NCBI GenBank assembly: GCA_963730735.1
Contig: CAVSSX010000007.1
Coordinates: 186,001 to 250,000 of the forward strand
Source of the DNA: CAVSSX01 sp963730735
GTDB taxonomy: Bacteria > Actinomycetota > Acidimicrobiia > Acidimicrobiales > RAAP-2
Direction of reading: 5' to 3'
Length of the DNA: 64,000 nt
Position numbers and translations under genes: made by a program. Under the pieces are notes generated by a model, which was not told the origin of the DNA, searched no databases, and saw only the letters and a program-made list of their open reading frames with translations. Each line of letters opens with the position of its first letter. Position 1 is the stretch's first letter. Of this stretch, positions 9,527 through 17,646 are shown in pieces.

Positions 9527-10922
9527 GTGGGGTCACGACGAAGTACTCAGCGGCTGGGGACGCACCTCGCCGACGCGGGGCACCGTCGTCACGCCCGACG
9601 TCACCCCTGACGTCGAGGCCGCGCTCCGATCCGACGGGAGCCCCGACACGCTCCATGGGAAGCGGCCTCGCGGCCTGATCGCCCGGGGCCTGGGCCGCAG
9701 CTACGGCGACGCCGCCCAGGTGGCCGGCGGCACGGTGGTCGACATGACGGCGATCCAGGACACGCGCTGGGAGAACCTGGACGCCGGGCTGTTGCGGGTC
9801 GGGGCCGGGGTGACCCTCGAAGCGCTGATGTCGCGCTATCTCCCCCGCGGCTGGTTCGTCCCGGTCACCCCGGGCACCCGGCTGGTCACCGTCGGCGGCG
9901 CCATCGCCTCGGACATCCACGGCAAGAACCACCACCGCGACGGCAGCTTCGGCCAGCACCTGACCGAGCTCGTCCTGGCCACCCCCACCGGGACGGTGAC
10001 CGTCGGCCCCGACCAGGACCCCGAGCTCTACTGGGCCACCGCCGGTGGCATGGGCCTGACCGGCGTGGTCACCGAGGCCACGATCCGGATGCTCCCGGTG
10101 GAGACGAGCTGGATGCTGGTCGACACCGAACGGACGTCGGACCTCGACGCCACCATGGCCGCCCTGGAGTCGACCGACGGTTCCTACCGGTACTCGGTGG
10201 CCTGGCTCGACTGCCAGGCCCGGGGCCGGCACATGGGCCGGGGCGTCCTCACCAGCGGCGACCACGCCCGCCTCGACGACCTGCCGTCGAAGCTGGTACC
10301 CCGGGCGACGGCCTTCTCGCCCGACGCCCGGCTCCGGGTCCCGACGACCGCGCCGCGTGGGCTGCTCAACCCGCTCTCGATCGCCGCCTTCAACGAGCTC
10401 TGGTTCCGCAAGGCGCCCCGGCACCAGGTCGGCCACCCCGAGTCGATCGCCAGCTTCTTCCACCCGCTCGACATCGTCACCGACTGGAACCTGCTCTACG
10501 GGCCCTCCGGCTTCCTGCAGTACCAATTCGCCGTGGGGCCCGACCACGCCGACGTGGTCCGCTCGGCCGTCGAGCTCCTGAGCGGGGCCCGGGTGGCGTC
10601 CTTCCTGGCTGTGCTCAAGCGGTTCGGTCCGGCCGACCCGGGACCGCTCTCCTTCCCCACCGAGGGATGGACGCTGGCCCTGGACCTTCCCATCGGGCCG
10701 CCCGGGCTCGCTGCCGTACTCGACGCCCTCGACGAACTGGTGGCCGACGCCGGCGGGCGGGTGTACCTGGCCAAGGACTCTCGCCTCCGACCCGATCTAC
10801 TGCGCCGTATGTACCCGCGCCTCGACGAGTTCACCGCCGTCCGCCGACGGGTGGACCCCCACGGCGTGCTCTCGTCCGACCTCGCTCGGCGCCTCGACCT
10901 CGACGACCAGGAGACCCCGTGA
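9519..10922 (+). CDS. dprE1: Decaprenylphosphoryl-beta-D-ribose 2-oxidase, FAD subunit DprE1
   Basis: 467 residues. The FAD-binding PCMH half includes ARGLGRSYGDAA, TVGGAIASDIHGKNHH and GGMGLTGVV; the C-terminal half has LKRFG, PLSFPTEGW, YLAKDSR and the ending VDPHGVLSSDLARRL, all aligning with mycobacterial DprE1. With DprE2 it epimerises decaprenylphosphoryl-ribose to the arabinose form, oxidising C2. The lysine of the YLAKDSR motif (equivalent of Lys418) is kept. The residue matching Cys387, the target of benzothiazinones, reads Ala (GWTLALDLPI versus WNICVDFPI), so covalent inhibition is not expected. The DprE2 start overlaps its stop (GTGA). Confidence 0.92.
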   Translation: MPKWGHDEVLSGWGRTSPTRGTVVTPDVTPDVEAALRSDGSPDTLHGKRPRGLIARGLGRSYGDAAQVAGGTVVDMTAIQDTRWENLDAGLLRVGAGVTLEALMSRYLPRGWFVPVTPGTRLVTVGGAIASDIHGKNHHRDGSFGQHLTELVLATPTGTVTVGPDQDPELYWATAGGMGLTGVVTEATIRMLPVETSWMLVDTERTSDLDATMAALESTDGSYRYSVAWLDCQARGRHMGRGVLTSGDHARLDDLPSKLVPRATAFSPDARLRVPTTAPRGLLNPLSIAAFNELWFRKAPRHQVGHPESIASFFHPLDIVTDWNLLYGPSGFLQYQFAVGPDHADVVRSAVELLSGARVASFLAVLKRFGPADPGPLSFPTEGWTLALDLPIGPPGLAAVLDALDELVADAGGRVYLAKDSRLRPDLLRRMYPRLDEFTAVRRRVDPHGVLSSDLARRLDLDDQETP

Positions 10923-11680
10923 ACGACGCCTTCAACCAGCCCCAGTCCGTGGTGGTCCTCGGCGGGACCTCGGACATTGCCCGGGCCATCGTCGCCGAGT
11001 TGGCCGCCCGTCGGTGCCGGTCGGTGGTGCTGGCCGGCCGGGATCCGGCCCGGCTCGCCGAGGCCGAGGCCGAGGCGCGCAAAGCCGGGGCCGACACCGT
11101 GCGCACGACCGAGCTCGAGGCCACCGATCCCGGCACCGCCCCCCAGGCCGTGGACCGCTGCTTCGAGCTCGCCGGGTCGGTCGACCTGGTGCTCGTCGCC
11201 GTGGGCATGCTCGGCGACCAGGAGCACGACGAGCACGACCCGGCGGCGGCCACCGACGTGGCCACGGTCAACTACACCTGGCCGGCGGCGGCCCTCCTGG
11301 CCACCGCCGAACGGCTCCGGCGACAAGGCCACGGGAGGATCGTGGTGCTGTCCTCGGTCGCCGGCGTCCGGGTCCGTCGGGCGAACTTCATCTACGGCGC
11401 GGCCAAGTCGGGGCTCGACGGCTTCGCCGTCGGACTGGGGGAGTCGCTGCGAGGCTCCGGTGTCTCGGTGCAGGTGGTCCGGCCGGGGTTCGTCCACTCG
11501 AAGATGACCGAGGGCATGAAACCGGCGCCGTTCGCCACCACGCCCGAGGCGGTGGCGACCGCCGTGGTCCAGGGGATCGAACACGGCGCCGACTCGGTGT
11601 GGGTCCCGTCGGTACTCCGCTGGGTCTTCCTGTTGCTGGCCAACCTCCCCCAGGCGCTCTGGCGTCGGATGCCCGGCTAG
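10919..11680 (+). CDS. dprE2: Decaprenylphosphoryl-2-keto-ribose reductase DprE2 (SDR family)
   Basis: 253 residues from a GTG start that overlaps the dprE1 stop. Short-chain dehydrogenase features: nucleotide-binding VLGGTSDIARAI near the N-terminus, VAVGMLGD, catalytic Ser in VVLSSVAG and the YGAAK (YxxxK) pair, followed by VRPGFVHSKMTEGM. The C-terminus has a hydrophobic tail (WVFLLLANLPQALWRRMPG), as in mycobacterial DprE2 (Rv3791). It reduces the 2-keto intermediate made by DprE1 with NADH to give decaprenylphosphoryl-arabinose. Assignment rests on both motif content and operon position. Confidence 0.9.
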   Translation: MNDAFNQPQSVVVLGGTSDIARAIVAELAARRCRSVVLAGRDPARLAEAEAEARKAGADTVRTTELEATDPGTAPQAVDRCFELAGSVDLVLVAVGMLGDQEHDEHDPAAATDVATVNYTWPAAALLATAERLRRQGHGRIVVLSSVAGVRVRRANFIYGAAKSGLDGFAVGLGESLRGSGVSVQVVRPGFVHSKMTEGMKPAPFATTPEAVATAVVQGIEHGADSVWVPSVLRWVFLLLANLPQALWRRMPG

Positions 11681-11735
11681 CTGTAGCCAGGTTGTCGACC
11701 CGGCCGCTGATACAGCGCTCGGGCACAGTGGCCGG

Positions 11736-12617
11736 GTGCCCACCTCCGCCCTCCACCGTCTCCGGGCCCGAGCCGGCGAACGGCCGGTCATCGACCCGAG
11801 CCTGGCCGGCGGTCTGCGGGAGTGGCTCGAGGACGGGGTGGCCGAGGCGGCCAACCGGCTGCCGGACGGCGGCCCGACCGTCGTGGTCACCCAACGGAGC
11901 GTGGCCGAGGCGGCGCGCCACGAGGAACCCGAGCGCAGCGGAGACCCGGTGGTCGAGGCGGACGTCGCGCTGAGCCCGGACCTGGCGCTGAGCCCGGACC
12001 TGGCGCTGAGCCCGGACCTGGCACTGAGCGCCGTCGTCCACGCCCTCTTCCGTCAGGTCGTGACCACCGGCCCTCCTCGCGGTGGACCGGCCCAGGGTCT
12101 GGCGGAGGGCCTCGACGGGCTGCGCATCCGGGACCCGCGGGATCCGGTCGTGGCGTTCGTGGAGGCGATGACGGCCACCGACCGCCGAGCCTTCGGTGAT
12201 CTCGTGGCCGAGCACCTGTCTCGGATCGTCGACGACTGGCCTCGCCTTCCGGCCCGCTGGCTCCCGCGTACCGGCGGACGCGTTGCCATCCCTCTGTCCG
12301 GCGGGCGGGTGGTCCTCACCGGACACCTCGACCTGACGGTCGGGCCACCGTCGCAACCGCAGGCATCGGAATGTGTGGTGGCCGTCCGGACCGGCGCCGT
12401 GCGGCTCGAGCACCGGGACGACCTCTCCTTTCTCCACCTACTGGAGACGGTGCGGAGCGGTGCCAGTCCGTGGCGAGCTGCCACCTACTACACCGCCTCG
12501 GGCGAGCTGATCGTGGACGACGCCGACGACGAGCACCTGGCCCACGCGGTCGAGCGGGCCATCGACGGGGCCCGGCGACAGTGCCGGGCGGCGTTGCGAC
12601 CAGGCCCCGGACGGTGA
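11736..12617 (+). CDS. Unrecognised protein with a degenerate RecB/PD-(D/E)XK-like C-terminal half
   Basis: 293 residues from GTG 11736. The N-terminal 80 residues are unremarkable, then comes a tandem ALSPDL repeat (about residues 77-98). The C-terminal half has the layout of RecB-family nucleases: VVLTGHLDLTVG (GxxD strand), a following strand VVAVRTGAV where a catalytic (D/E)xK would be expected but A-V-R is found, then HRDDLSFLHLLETVRSG and a TYYTASGE strand. If the fold assignment is right, catalysis is lost. It is coupled to the next gene, which has a similar layout. The fold is my inference from pattern only; there is no firm family match. Confidence 0.5.
   Translation: MPTSALHRLRARAGERPVIDPSLAGGLREWLEDGVAEAANRLPDGGPTVVVTQRSVAEAARHEEPERSGDPVVEADVALSPDLALSPDLALSPDLALSAVVHALFRQVVTTGPPRGGPAQGLAEGLDGLRIRDPRDPVVAFVEAMTATDRRAFGDLVAEHLSRIVDDWPRLPARWLPRTGGRVAIPLSGGRVVLTGHLDLTVGPPSQPQASECVVAVRTGAVRLEHRDDLSFLHLLETVRSGASPWRAATYYTASGELIVDDADDEHLAHAVERAIDGARRQCRAALRPGPGR
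11967..12029 (+). repeat. Tandem 18-bp repeat inside a coding region
   Basis: Three identical copies of an 18-base unit (11967-11984, 11985-12002, 12003-12020) plus a half copy with one change. In frame each copy encodes ALSPDL, so copy-number change would keep the frame. Confidence 0.9.
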
Positions 12618-13480
12618 CCACCCTGGCGGGCCTGCCCCGATCCGAGGTGCTCACGAACCTCGTGCTGTCGCCGGCCGAGAACCGCCTCGACGACGACGTC
12701 GTCGCATCGGTCCGGCGTCGCCTGCTCGGTGTGCTCGAGCGGACGACGCCCGGGAACGCCGGCCTCCGTCGGATCGACCCCTATTTCCTGCGGACCGCGC
12801 TGACGACGCCGCAGCGTCTGGTCGACCCCGAGCCGTTCCGGTGGTCGCCCCTCACCGTCCGACGACGACTCGGCATCGCCGCCGTGCGCCGGTGCGTGGA
12901 AGGGCAGTGCTCGACCCCGTCGGCGGCCGTCACGATGGCCTGGGACGAGCTGGCGAGCGGTGCCGACCGGGGCGGCGTCGCCGCCTGGCTCGGCCACTTG
13001 CGCGGCGGTGGTCGGGCCGCCGTCTACGCCGAGGCCGTGACCTGGGCGACCAATCTGTGGTGCGCCCTCGACTGGGGGCGCTTCCCATCGCCCCCGCGCC
13101 TCGGGCCCCCGGACCGTTGGTGGCGGGACGGTCGGACGAGCTCGATCGCCCTCCGGGCCCGGGTCGACGTCGCCGGTTGGACCCCCTCGGGCGACGGCGC
13201 CGGTTCGGCCCCGGCCCTGCTGTCCGTGCTCGGCGGCCACCCCTCGAGCTCGAGTCGGGCCGAGTTGGGATTGGCCTCCCTGGTGGCCATCCTCTCCAAC
13301 CCGTCGGGCCCGGTTCCCACCCGGTCGGTCGGTCTGTGGCCCGACTGCGGCCGGGCCATCGCCGTCACGACCGACCGGGCCTCCCTCGAACGCACCGTCG
13401 ACGCGATCGGCCGGGCGCTGTCGGCGGTCGCCACCGTCGACCCGCTGCCGGCACCGGTGGCGTTGGCGCAGGCGGCCTGA
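12614..13480 (+). CDS. Unrecognised protein paired with the preceding gene
   Basis: 288 residues from GTG 12614, overlapping the previous stop (GTGA). The C-terminal half repeats the layout seen in its partner: IALRARVDVAG, a strand ALLSVLGG in place of a catalytic (D/E)xK strand, then RAELGLASLVAILSNPSGPVP and VGLWPDCGRAIAV. This resembles the helix-strand ending of RecB-like domains, again without catalytic residues. The N-terminal half (RWSPLTVRRRLGIAAVRRCVEG...) is helical with no recognised motif. The two genes may be diverged duplicates acting as a heterodimer. The alternative is an actinobacterial protein family unknown to me. Confidence 0.5.
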   Translation: MTTLAGLPRSEVLTNLVLSPAENRLDDDVVASVRRRLLGVLERTTPGNAGLRRIDPYFLRTALTTPQRLVDPEPFRWSPLTVRRRLGIAAVRRCVEGQCSTPSAAVTMAWDELASGADRGGVAAWLGHLRGGGRAAVYAEAVTWATNLWCALDWGRFPSPPRLGPPDRWWRDGRTSSIALRARVDVAGWTPSGDGAGSAPALLSVLGGHPSSSSRAELGLASLVAILSNPSGPVPTRSVGLWPDCGRAIAVTTDRASLERTVDAIGRALSAVATVDPLPAPVALAQAA

Positions 13481-13546
13481 GCCGGCGGCAGCGGCCGGGG
13501 CCCTCCCGACAGTGCCGAACCCGGTCACCGACCCGCCCCGGCCGTT

Positions 13547-13574
13547 CTGACCGCACCCCGGCGGACGATAGGGT
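13547..13574 (+). promoter_or_regulatory. Candidate promoter of typA
   Basis: A -35-like CTGACC (13547-13552), a 16-base spacer and a TANNNT-type -10 TAGGGT (13569-13574) stand ten bases before the ATG at 13585. Any leader would be only a few bases long. Confidence 0.35.
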
Positions 13575-13584
13575 CGCGCAGCTC

Positions 13585-15417
13585 ATGGAACTGCGAGACG
13601 ACATCAGAAACGTGGCCATCGTCGCCCACGTGGACCACGGCAAGACCACCCTGGTGGACGCGATGCTCTGGCAGACCGGCACCTTCCGGGCCAACGAGGA
13701 GGTGGCCGACCGGGTCCTCGACTCCGGTGACCTGGAGCGGGAGAAGGGCATCACCATCCTGGCCAAGAACACGGCGGTGCGCTTCGAGGGCGTGAAGTTG
13801 AACATCATCGACACCCCGGGCCACGCCGACTTCGGTGGCGAGGTGGAGCGCGGGCTGACGATGGTGGACGGTGTCCTGCTCCTGGTCGATGCGTCCGAGG
13901 GCCCGTTGCCCCAGACCCGGTTCGTGCTGCGTAAGGCCCTCGAGGCCCGGCTCCCGGTCGTCCTGGTGGTGAACAAGGTCGACCGACCCGACGCTCGGAT
14001 CGCCGAAGTGGTGAGCGAGGTCGAGGAGCTCTTCTTGGATCTCGAGGCCGACGAGGAGCAGATCGACTTCCCCATCCTCTACGCCAACGCCCGGGCCGGC
14101 TGGGCGTCGACGGAGCGGGGGGTCGAGGGCACGGACCTGAAGCCCCTGTTCCAGGCCATCTTGGACCACATCCCGGCGCCGCAGTTCGACCCCGAGATGC
14201 CGCTACAAGCCCTGGTGTGCAACCTCGACGCCTCGCCCTACCTCGGTCGGCTGGCCATCTGCCGGGTCCAGAACGGCACGCTGCGCAAGGGCGCCACGGT
14301 CGGTTGGTGCCGGGTCGACGGTACCGTAGAGCGAGCCAAGATCACCGACCTCTTCGTCACCAACGCCCTCGAGCGGGTCGACGCCCCCGAGGCCGGTCCG
14401 GGCGAGATCGCTGCCGTCGCCGGCTTCGCCGACATCACCATCGGCGAGACGCTGGCCGACCCGGACGACCCCCGCGCCCTCCCGGTCATCACGGTCGACG
14501 AGCCCAGCCTGGGCATGACCATCGGGATCAACACCTCGCCGCTGGCCGGGGCCGACGGGTCGAAGCTGACCGCCCGGCAGATCCTCGGCCGGCTCGAAGC
14601 CGAGCTCATCGGCAACGTCTCCCTGCGGGTGCTGCCCACTGAGCGGCCCGACACCTGGGAAGTGCAGGGTCGCGGCGAGCTCCAGCTGGCGGTCCTGGTG
14701 GAGACCATGCGGCGCGAGGGCTTCGAGATGACCGTGGGCAAGCCCCAGGTGGTCACCCGGGAGATCGACGGCAGACTGCACGAGCCGATGGAGCGAGTGG
14801 CCATCGACGTGCCCGACGACTACCTCGGCGTGGTCACCCAGCTCATGGCCCTGCGCAAGGGCACGCTGATCGAGATGGTCAACCACGGCACCGGGTGGGT
14901 CCGGATGGACTACCAGGTGCCGGCCCGGGGCCTCGTGGGCTTCCGGACCGAATTCATGACCGAGACCCGGGGCACCGGGATGCTCCACCACGTCTTCGAC
15001 GGTTGGGAGCCGTGGCACGGCGACCTCAAGACCAAGCGCAACGGCTCGATGGTGGCCGATCGCCGGGGGATGACCACCGGCTACTCGTTGATGAGCCTCC
15101 AAGAGCGCGGCGTGCTCCTGGTCGGGCCGGCGACCGAGGTCTACGAGGGCATGATCGTCGGCGAGAACGCTCGGGATGAGGAGATGGACGTCAACCCGAC
15201 GAAGGAAAAGAAGCAGACCAACATTCGCTCGGCGTCCGCCGACGAGGCCATCCGGCTCACCCCGCCGCTGCTGCACTCGCTCGAGCAGGCGCTGGAATTC
15301 ATCGCCGACGACGAGTGCGTCGAGGTGACCCCGAAGTCGGTCCGCCTTCGCAAGATCGAGCTCGACGCCGCCCTTCGCGGTCGGGCCCGGAGCCGGGCCC
15401 GCAGCGGGAAAAGCTGA
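13585..15417 (+). CDS. typA: Ribosome-associated GTPase TypA/BipA
   Basis: 610 residues, the normal length. G1 AHVDHGKTTLVDAM, switch region REKGITILAKNTAV, G3 DTPGHADFGGEVER and G4 NKVDRPDARI are all present. Elongation-factor-like domains II and III follow, then the BipA-specific C-terminal domain (PARGLVGFRTEFMTETRGTG...KTKRNGSMVADRRG). TypA is a translational GTPase that binds the ribosome and supports growth under stress and cold. The start ATG is chosen because the homology begins at MELRDDIRNVAIVAHVD. Intact. Confidence 0.95.
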   Translation: MELRDDIRNVAIVAHVDHGKTTLVDAMLWQTGTFRANEEVADRVLDSGDLEREKGITILAKNTAVRFEGVKLNIIDTPGHADFGGEVERGLTMVDGVLLLVDASEGPLPQTRFVLRKALEARLPVVLVVNKVDRPDARIAEVVSEVEELFLDLEADEEQIDFPILYANARAGWASTERGVEGTDLKPLFQAILDHIPAPQFDPEMPLQALVCNLDASPYLGRLAICRVQNGTLRKGATVGWCRVDGTVERAKITDLFVTNALERVDAPEAGPGEIAAVAGFADITIGETLADPDDPRALPVITVDEPSLGMTIGINTSPLAGADGSKLTARQILGRLEAELIGNVSLRVLPTERPDTWEVQGRGELQLAVLVETMRREGFEMTVGKPQVVTREIDGRLHEPMERVAIDVPDDYLGVVTQLMALRKGTLIEMVNHGTGWVRMDYQVPARGLVGFRTEFMTETRGTGMLHHVFDGWEPWHGDLKTKRNGSMVADRRGMTTGYSLMSLQERGVLLVGPATEVYEGMIVGENARDEEMDVNPTKEKKQTNIRSASADEAIRLTPPLLHSLEQALEFIADDECVEVTPKSVRLRKIELDAALRGRARSRARSGKS

Positions 15418-15490
15418 GTCCCACGCGCACCGGGGGTTGACCGATCGGCGGCCATGCCGCAAGGTCCAGTGCAACCCGGGCCACAGTGAG

Positions 15491-15496
15491 TACCCT
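15491..15496 (+). promoter_or_regulatory. -10 element placed for a leaderless transcript of the PAS-GGDEF-EAL gene
   Basis: TACCCT ends five bases before the ATG at 15502 and no ribosome-binding site is visible, the same arrangement as at ubiA and otsA. A second possible -35, TTGACC, lies further upstream (15438-15443). Confidence 0.3.
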
Positions 15497-15501
15497 CTGG
15501 C

Positions 15502-17155
15502 ATGGCCCTATCGGACCGCGACGAGGTCGAACGCCTCCAGGAGCGCTGGCGCGCGCTGTTCGACCAGTCGCCGGTCGGCATGGCCGAGCTCCTGGCCGAC
15601 GCCACCATCGTGTCGTTGAACGGCGCCCTCGGCGCCGAGCTCGAGCGGTCGGTCGACGGCCTGCTCGGAACGTCGTTCGCCGCCGTCGTCCACCCCGACG
15701 ACCGCGAGACCCTGGCCCGGGCCCTGTCGGCGTCGACGGACCCCGGGCGCGCCCCGAACCATCCCGAGATCCGACTGGAGCTGGCCGACGGCTCCTACCG
15801 CTGGGTCGAGGCGCACGTGGTGTCGCTCGGCCGCCCGACCGCCGGCGGAGGCCCGTTGCTGCTCACCTGCATCGACGTCACCACCCAGCGGCACTACGAG
15901 GCCGAGGTGCAGCAGCTGATCGACCACGATCCGGCCACCGGCCTGCTCAGCCGGACCGGGTTCGAGACCGCCCTGCGCCGGGCCCTGCAGGCCGGAGAGG
16001 CCGCCGGGGCGGTGGTCGTCGTCGACATCGACCGGCTCCGGGAGATCAACGAGAGCCTCGGGCACCAGGTCGGCGACGAGACGATCGCCGCCGTGGCCGC
16101 CACCCTCCGCCATCGCCTCCGGGCCAACGACGCCGTCGGTCGCATCGGTGGGGAGCGGTTCGCCGTCCTGCTGCCCACCGTCCTTGCCGACCAGGCCGAG
16201 GCCGTGGCCTTCGACCTGGTCCGCGACGTCCGCAATCAGGTGGCCGTGCGCGACGGCGACCGCTTTGTCCAGGTGACCGCCTCGGCCGGCGTGGTGGACT
16301 TCACCTCGGCCGACCGCAGCCCGGCCCAGCTCCTGACCGACGGCGAGCTGGCGGTGAAGGACGCCAAGGAGGCCGGGGGCAACGGCATCCGGCGGGCCCC
16401 GTCGGTCGAGGGTGGCCCGCCCTCGACGGCCGCCCAGAGCTCGCACAGCCTCGATGAGGACAACTTCGTCCTCCTCAGCCAGCCGATCCTCGACCTGCAG
16501 GCCTCGGTGGTCGACCGCTACGAGCTGCTGCTACGGATCCGGGCGAGAACGGCGCCCTCGAGGCGCCCGGGGCGCTGTTGGGCTTCGCCGAGCGGGCGGG
16601 CCGGGTCGGGCGGATCGACCGCTGGGTGGTCAACAAGGCGATCGACATCGTGGGGGCCAACAGCGACCGGCCGAACCTGAAATTCGAGGTCAACGTCTCG
16701 GGGCGTTCGATCGGCGACCCCCATCTGATGGCCTACATCGAGCAGCGCATCAAGGGCTCGGGCATCGATCCCACCCGCCTCATCTTCGAGATCTCCGAAG
16801 TCAGTGCGGTCGCCAACATCGACTTCGCCCGGGAGTTCTCCCGGCAGCTGGTCCGGATCGGCTGCCAGTTCGCCCTCGACAATTTCGGCTCGGACCTCGG
16901 CGGCTTCTACATCCTCAAGCACGTGCCCTTCGAGTACGTGAGATCGACGGCGAGTTCGTGGTCGGCTGCCTCGACAACCCGACGACCAGTGCTCATCGAG
17001 GCCATCGTGCGGATCGCCCAGGGCTCGGGAAGAAACGGTGGCCCAGTTCGTCCCGGACGGCCCGACCCTCGACTATCTCAAGCAGCTCGGCGTCGACTAC
17101 GCCCAAGGTTACGACGTGGGTGAACCAAAGCTCAGCCCTGCGCAACGCCGGCTGA
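15502..17155 (+). pseudogene. PAS-GGDEF-EAL c-di-GMP signalling protein, frame-broken and with degenerate active sites
   Basis: Reads as a PAS domain (WRALFDQSPVGMAELL...), a GGDEF domain (DHDPATGLLSRTGF, DIDRLREINESLGHQVGD, IGGERFAVLLP) and an EAL domain. The frame is continuous to about 16543 and then needs one base added near 16543, 16940, 16990, 17022 and 17033, each in a homopolymer. The GGDEF signature is GGERF, losing the catalytic Glu. In the EAL domain DDFG reads DNFG, and the usual EFVE reads QFVP. With both sites altered, a c-di-GMP receptor (LapD/FimX-like) is more likely than an enzyme. It sits just upstream of the polysaccharide genes. The 3' end is approximate. Confidence 0.75.
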
Positions 17156-17214
17156 GCAACGCCCGCTCCCTCGAGCCGTCACACGCCGCCCGAGGAAGGT
17201 CCTCCCCTCATCGT

Positions 17215-17322
17215 AGGCAATCCGCAGGGTGTGCACTGAAACTGGTAGAATTCCCAGGTACGGGTCTCAGCGTCTCATCCAACGGGGGGCGACCGCCAAA
17301 TGACCGACGGGTGCTACGACAT
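17215..17322 (+). promoter_or_regulatory. Possible structured leader RNA (riboswitch-like), upstream of the polysaccharide operon
   Basis: This stretch has lower GC than its surroundings. It contains GGCAA-TCC, then GCACTGAAAC, TACGGGTCTC and, about 50 bases later, GACGGGTGCTAC. The ends can pair (GTAGGCA near 17214 with TGCTAC near 17313), and a CTGG/CCAG hairpin lies inside. The order of boxes recalls the class I c-di-GMP riboswitch, which would make sense before a BcsB-like operon, but several consensus bases differ and the region contains sequencing indels. Treat as a hypothesis only. Confidence 0.2.
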
Positions 17323-17390
17323 CAGCAGGAGACGACCTCAGTTGGATAGCACCCGACCGACGCACCGACGACACCCGCCGCTCGGAAACT

Positions 17391-17646
17391 GTCATCGAGC
17401 TGCACGCCACGGTGGCGACCCTCGAGCAGCTCAACGAAGGTGAGGTGGACGGTGATGGTTCGCAGCCTCGGTCGACGTGGGTCGGCGACGCACGTCTGGC
17501 CGCCTCCGAGCGCCGACTCGCCGGCGCAGCATCAGCCTCCTGCGGCGACCTCAGGGCAGGATGACGGCCATGTCGGCCCTCTCCTATCCGCTCGACGACG
17601 CAATGGGCAACCGGCGTTGGCGCTGCTGCCGTCGAACGTGCCGTGA
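17391..17646 (+). other. Short unrecognised coding-like stretch upstream of the BcsB-like gene
   Basis: One frame reads SETVIELHATVATLEQLNE and continues to a stop near 17573; another reads MTAMSALSYPLDDAMG (from 17571) and, after one frame switch, ends at the TGA at 17644-17646. That stop overlaps the GTG start of the next gene, which suggests a real small gene of about 85-90 residues broken by indels. No family is recognised and no signal peptide is obvious. Between 17156 and 17390 I see only the possible leader RNA. Confidence 0.3.

Noticed and set aside
14203..15474. Long minus-strand open frame opposite typA
   Set aside because: Shadow frame; typA is intact with full GTPase motifs on the plus strand.
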